A stretch of DNA of 64,000 nucleotides from Cristatella mucedo. Taxonomy: Eukaryota; Bryozoa; Phylactolaemata; Cristatellidae. Location: NCBI GenBank assembly GCA_009760855.2, contig WPIO01000298.1, positions 1 to 64,000 of the forward strand, read 5' to 3'. The notes beneath the pieces were generated by a model. It did no database searches and was not told where the DNA came from. It saw only the letters and a program-made list of their open reading frames with translations. Shown here one piece after another: positions 60,346 to 64,000 of this stretch (position 1 is the first letter of the stretch; every line of letters begins with the position of its first letter). Position numbers and translations under genes: made by a program.

Positions 60346-60814
60346 CTACAAAAAAGAATTTCTGTGAACAGTACTTAATAGTTATGCTCTTTTGCCGACA
60401 CCACTTGTTTAAAGTTAAGGCAATCCAAGCAACAAAGATATGCATGATAACATGCCAAGATCGGAACTGCAACGAACTACTGCCACTGTGTGACTTAGTC
60501 ATAGAAATTAATAATCCTTGGTCAACCTAAAACGACGCATAAGTGGTTAACCTACGCAAGATTTTGTTAAGGAAGAACCGGTCATCGACCAGGTTTGGCA
60601 TAGCACTGGGTATGTCCATATCTAGATGTCCATACGCTTGCATTTAAATCTGAACTTTACAACGATGGTACAAATAAGAGGGTCAAGCTAAGTAGCTCAT
60701 GCAAGTTTCTCGATCTACCGAGAGTCAAAACATATAGCCGATTTAAACTATAGGACCCTAGGGTTTGAGTTATATAAATATTATTGCAAAATAGTTTGCA
60801 GAATATAGAATATA

Positions 60815-60960
60815 GAAAATAGTTTGCATAGCGCCCTAGGAGAGTTGGACCTCTTTTAAGATGCTGCATGTAAGCAACGAAGCTCGTGCCTGTGGCCTTC
60901 AAATACAGTCACCTTAACCTTGGTCGTGAGAGCAAGTTAATCATTGCTCCAAAACAGCAC
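60815..60960 (-). mobile_element. tRNA-derived SINE (family 1), diverged
   Basis: TTGCATAGCGCCCTAGGAGA, ATGCTGCATGTAAGCAACGA and ACCTTGGTCGTGAGAGCAAG, antisense. Confidence 0.65.
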
Positions 60961-61094
60961 GGGACTAAGACCACTAAAGCAATCAACAAAGTATATCTTG
61001 GCACAGCTTCAATTAACATGAATAGGTACGCGACTAATGCAACATTCAGACCAATATAACCCTGCACTGACACCATAAACGTAAAAGAATTATT

Positions 61095-61740
61095 AATAAA
61101 AACACATTCGTGTAGCACCCTCAGAGAACTTAATCTCTTTCTAGGCACTTTATAATTTGCTGCAAAGGAAGCATGATCCAACAGTTTGTGGTAGGATTCT
61201 CGATAAGCAAGAAGAATAACATGGCTATGGGTGACATGCGCAGGGTACGCATGTGAACATGATTTGTGGCAGCATGTGCACAGTCAGCACATAAAAGCCT
61301 ACAAAGGCGAATCTCAAGAACACACCAGTTGCTGAGATAGAAAAGGTTTATAGCTTCGTTTCAATTGTATTAGGTTCAGGATTTCGTGAGGCCACGGGGA
61401 ATTAAATTCCAGCCTTTGGGAGCATGCGAACTAGAGGTGCTGCCTTCAAAAACTTTGAGGCCCATACGAGGTATTGGGAAACGGTTAGATTCCAAAAAAC
61501 AAGAGGAGATACGATGTTTCGCCAGGCGGTGCAGCAGATCTGATTGGTAGACTGGAATAAAAAATGAAAGGACCTAACAGTGAGTGACAGAACCTTTAAT
61601 TCAATGCACTGCTCTACTGGGAGCAAGTGCTGGTCGGGCACAAATGGTGTGATGTTGCAATAGCTGACCCTCATACCACTCAAGACAGACACGCCTATCT
61701 GCAAAGTTGTGCACCAATTGTAGACGCCTGATTGAAAGAA
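61095..61740 (-). mobile_element. LINE family B copy, antisense
   Basis: The 3' end lies at 61110-61165 (GTAGCACCCTCAGAGAACTT, CTAGGCACTTTATAATTTGC), then the 3' UTR units. Minus-strand coding remnants at 61402-61704 include NITPFVPDQHLLPVEQ and LKAAPLVRMLPKAG. Confidence 0.8.
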
Positions 61741-61744
61741 CGGT

Positions 61745-62300
61745 AGGCCAGCAATAATAATAATAATAATAATAATAATGCACTTAATAAAGCGCCCTCA
61801 GAGAACTCAATCTCTTTGTAGGCACTTACAGAAGTTGAGACACGGAGCTAAAGAATGAAGGGACCTAAAAGTAAGTGACAAAACCTTAAAGTCGATGCTT
61901 GCCTGGGAGCGAGTGCAGGTCGGCAAGAAGTAGTGTGAAGTGGCAGCTGCCGAGATCGCGACAGACAAACCTAGCTGCATAGTTTTGAAATAACTGTAAG
62001 CACGTGAGTGCACCTATCGGGATACCAGCGAGCAACGAGTTACAGAAGTCGAGACAGGATGTCGCAGATGGAGGAACCAATTAAGATGTCGCATTTCTGT
62101 CTAAGCAAGCACGAATTTAAGCAAAATGATGTAGCTGAAGGTAGGCGGACTGTGGAGCTGACGTGGTCGTCTAATGAAAGGTCACTTTTAAACACAACAC
62201 CAAGATTGTGCATAGATTTAAAAGGAGACAGGCTTGTAGAGCCAGTTTGAGAAATGGGTTTTCCAATTTCTGAATTGCCTTCGGTTTGCCCATACCTAGT
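61745..62300 (-). mobile_element. LINE family B copy, antisense, with internal deletion
   Basis: It begins with (AAT)n at 61750-61780 and the hairpin (AATAAAGCGCCCTCAGAGAA), then jumps into coding remnants SLDFCNSLLAGIPIGALTC-like, CRDLGSCHFTLLLADLHSLP and, near 62300, the LGMGKPKAIQKLE block. Confidence 0.8.
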
Positions 62301-62593
62301 AACTTGATTTTAACATCCTTCAATTTTAGAAGGTTTGCTGCGATTAATGTGTCAATGTTTTCCATGCATGCAGAAGGGGAAGCAATCGTCAAAAAGAAAT
62401 TCACCCACCAAGTTATGCTTGATAAGAAACAGTGTTCTTAAATCCAAAAGCGAAAACGCTCAATCACATAATACATCAGATCTCAGAACATTTTTGACAA
62501 AATAAACAGCTTGAGGGTGTTCAGTGATATGCTCTGGGGAGTTTAAAAAGGACGGTGTTATAAACCACAAAATCTCTGAAAGTTTTCACTCAC

Positions 62594-62818
62594 CAAATGG
62601 CCCATTCCTATTCGCTATAGTGATATTCGTAATTTGATACACTTCCGTTGCAACTGACAGGGTGACGTACCACCAGGCATTAGATGTCTGACCATCCGCA
62701 GTATGGCTGCAATGTTGTTCACTAGATGCCGATTCCAGTAAACCGTCGACCGCCAAGCTGGCTAAGTTACTTGCAGCTGTTGATGACTGCAGTGCTGGCT
62801 TTCCAAAGGCATGGTTCC
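62594..62818 (-). CDS. RPTP exon: FTP (fucolectin-like) domain, N-terminal half
   Basis: The exon has acceptor TTCTTAG and donor GTGAGT, phase 1 in and phase 1 out. The translation starts NHAFGKPALQSS, followed by LAVDG, a HCSHT segment and NAWWYVTL. This is the classic F5/8-like FTP signature (N.A.GKPA.QSS...A.DG...C..T....WW.VDL). In fucolectins and tachylectin-4 this jelly-roll fold binds fucose and calcium. Here it would be the outermost domain visible in the receptor. It is completed by the exon at 60115-60345. Sugar-binding residues were not verified. Confidence 0.85.
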
Positions 62819-63189
62819 CTAAGAAAAAATAACGTAAAGAATACACAAGAAAACATGCAGTGGGGTCTTTTGCAGTCTTTGCAATTGTAATTTGTAATCT
62901 TTGTAATTGCAGTCTTACTTAAAGGTCTTCCTTGTGGCAGTTAAATCAACTAAGACAACATGCTAATAGTAAGGTTCCCGAGCTAGATCGAGTAAATACA
63001 CTCGGAATTATTTTGGCAACATTTCTTTGCAAGTTGCATAACAAGCAACCACATTTGGACCTAGGTGTTATTTATTCCAGTAATAATTTTTTGCAATGTG
63101 CTTAAAAATCAGAGTAATTAAAGACTAACTTGGAAAAAACTGTGGAGAAATCGCAGAATGCAGAAAAAGATGAATTGTCACATTTTCAG

Positions 63190-63410
63190 CTGGGATTCAA
63201 GAGACTCGGGCCAACTTGAACTGCTCTTCTTAGTGCGACCAACGCCATCGTAAGCGGTGATGAAGACGGTCACATCACTGTCTTGGTCCTGATTAATCTA
63301 TCAGCATCATTCAACAATCTTGATTACAGTGTCCTACGACGTGAACGACTGAGTATAGCCATCGGTCAGATAGACTAGGCACTGACGTAGTTCACATTTA
63401 ACTTTTCCGA
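63190..63410 (+). mobile_element. LINE RT fragment (decayed)
   Basis: The plus strand GTCTTGGTCCTGATTAATCT, then ATCAGCATCATTCAACAATC and TTGATTACAGTGTCCTACGA, is the VLVLINLSASFN.LD..VL block of the RT. Confidence 0.6.
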
Positions 63411-63639
63411 CCACGTTCAATCCGTATTGTGTAATGGTGAAGTTGCCAGGGTAGCAAGCACTCCAATGATGCAAGATGGAGCTAGCGAATGGTAGTAAAA
63501 GGCCTGGTAAAAGTAACTTGAAATTAGCATGTTGCTTGATAACGATTTGGCGCATGACTCAGAGTAGAATGCATCACTTGCCAAGTCAATGACCGTCAAG
63601 CCTAGATGTAAACTTTCCACTAATACTAAGAATAATAAT

Positions 63640-63840
63640 AGAATTCATTTGTATACTGCCGTAAGAGAACATAATCTCTATTCAGGCACTTCACACATGC
63701 CTGGGGGCTCGTGCCCACGACCTCGACCAGACCTTGGTCAGGACGAGCACCTTAACCACTGGGCCAAACCTGATAAAGCGCCTTCAGAAAACTCAATCTC
63801 TATCTAGGCCCTTTAGATTCACTCCAAACGAAAGAATGGT
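63640..63840 (-). mobile_element. SINE family 1 followed by LINE family B tail
   Basis: 63642-63770 is an antisense SINE (TTCAGGCACTTCACACATGC, CTTAACCACTGGGCCAAACC). It is joined directly to a LINE B hairpin (GATAAAGCGCCTTCAGAAAA, CTATCTAGGCCCTTTAGATT) at 63770-63830. Confidence 0.8.
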
Positions 63841-64000
63841 ATTGCACTGCCTAAAATGCTCGAAAGAATGGAATCGTGGAAATGTAGATATCATGTAAAT
63901 TTATGGACCTGTGTGGCTTTTGTATCCTTTAACAAAGCAAGCCCAAGTTTTCATAAAGTTGCACGGCTAAAACTGACCGAACTCGTCTGAGGAGCTGATG

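Overview
This is a piece of an animal nuclear genome, most likely an invertebrate. It has spliced exons with GT-AG introns of about 0.1 to 9 kb, long (CA)n and (TA)n microsatellites, and many decayed non-LTR retrotransposons and tRNA-derived SINEs. I see no bacterial operons, CRISPR arrays, rRNA genes or intact tRNA genes. I cannot fix the phylum from sequence alone.

One host gene dominates and lies entirely on the minus strand. Its exons can be followed from 62.8 kb down to about 5.0 kb by matching splice sites, reading phases and protein motifs. It encodes a receptor-type protein tyrosine phosphatase (RPTP). From the N-terminal side the order is: a fucolectin/tachylectin-type (FTP) lectin-like domain (62594-62818 plus 60115-60345), an eight-cysteine EGF-like module (56880-57032), fibronectin-III-like segments (54484-54849, 52237-52319, 49161-49287, 47321-47474), a single transmembrane helix (39567-39672), a first PTP domain D1 (30136-30223 through 18331-18474), and a second PTP domain D2 (13498-13572 through 5244-5379, with a possible final exon at 5002-5055). 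The 5' end (signal peptide) lies beyond 64 kb. The juxtamembrane exons and one ectodomain exon were not found with confidence. D2 resembles the second domain of the vertebrate kappa/mu/T/U subgroup. As spliced here, both PTP domains lack the arginine of the CX5R catalytic loop, so the product may be a pseudophosphatase receptor.

The introns are filled with repeats. LINE family A (L2/CR1-like reverse transcriptase) occurs at about 0.45-1.5, 4.6, 13.8-15.0, 22.1, 24.7 and 26.1-27.1 kb. LINE family B has a related protein and ends in a stem-loop followed by (ATT)n; it occurs in more than 20 fragments of both orientations. A tRNA-derived SINE (about 10 copies) carries the same 3' stem-loop as LINE B, which marks a LINE-SINE partnership. 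A second tRNA-related SINE and a short DNA transposon (51.3-52.2 kb) are also present. A perfect inverted repeat with a (TA)n centre lies at 12.22-12.38 kb.

The region 1.5-4.5 kb and most unlisted intron sequence show no feature I can support.
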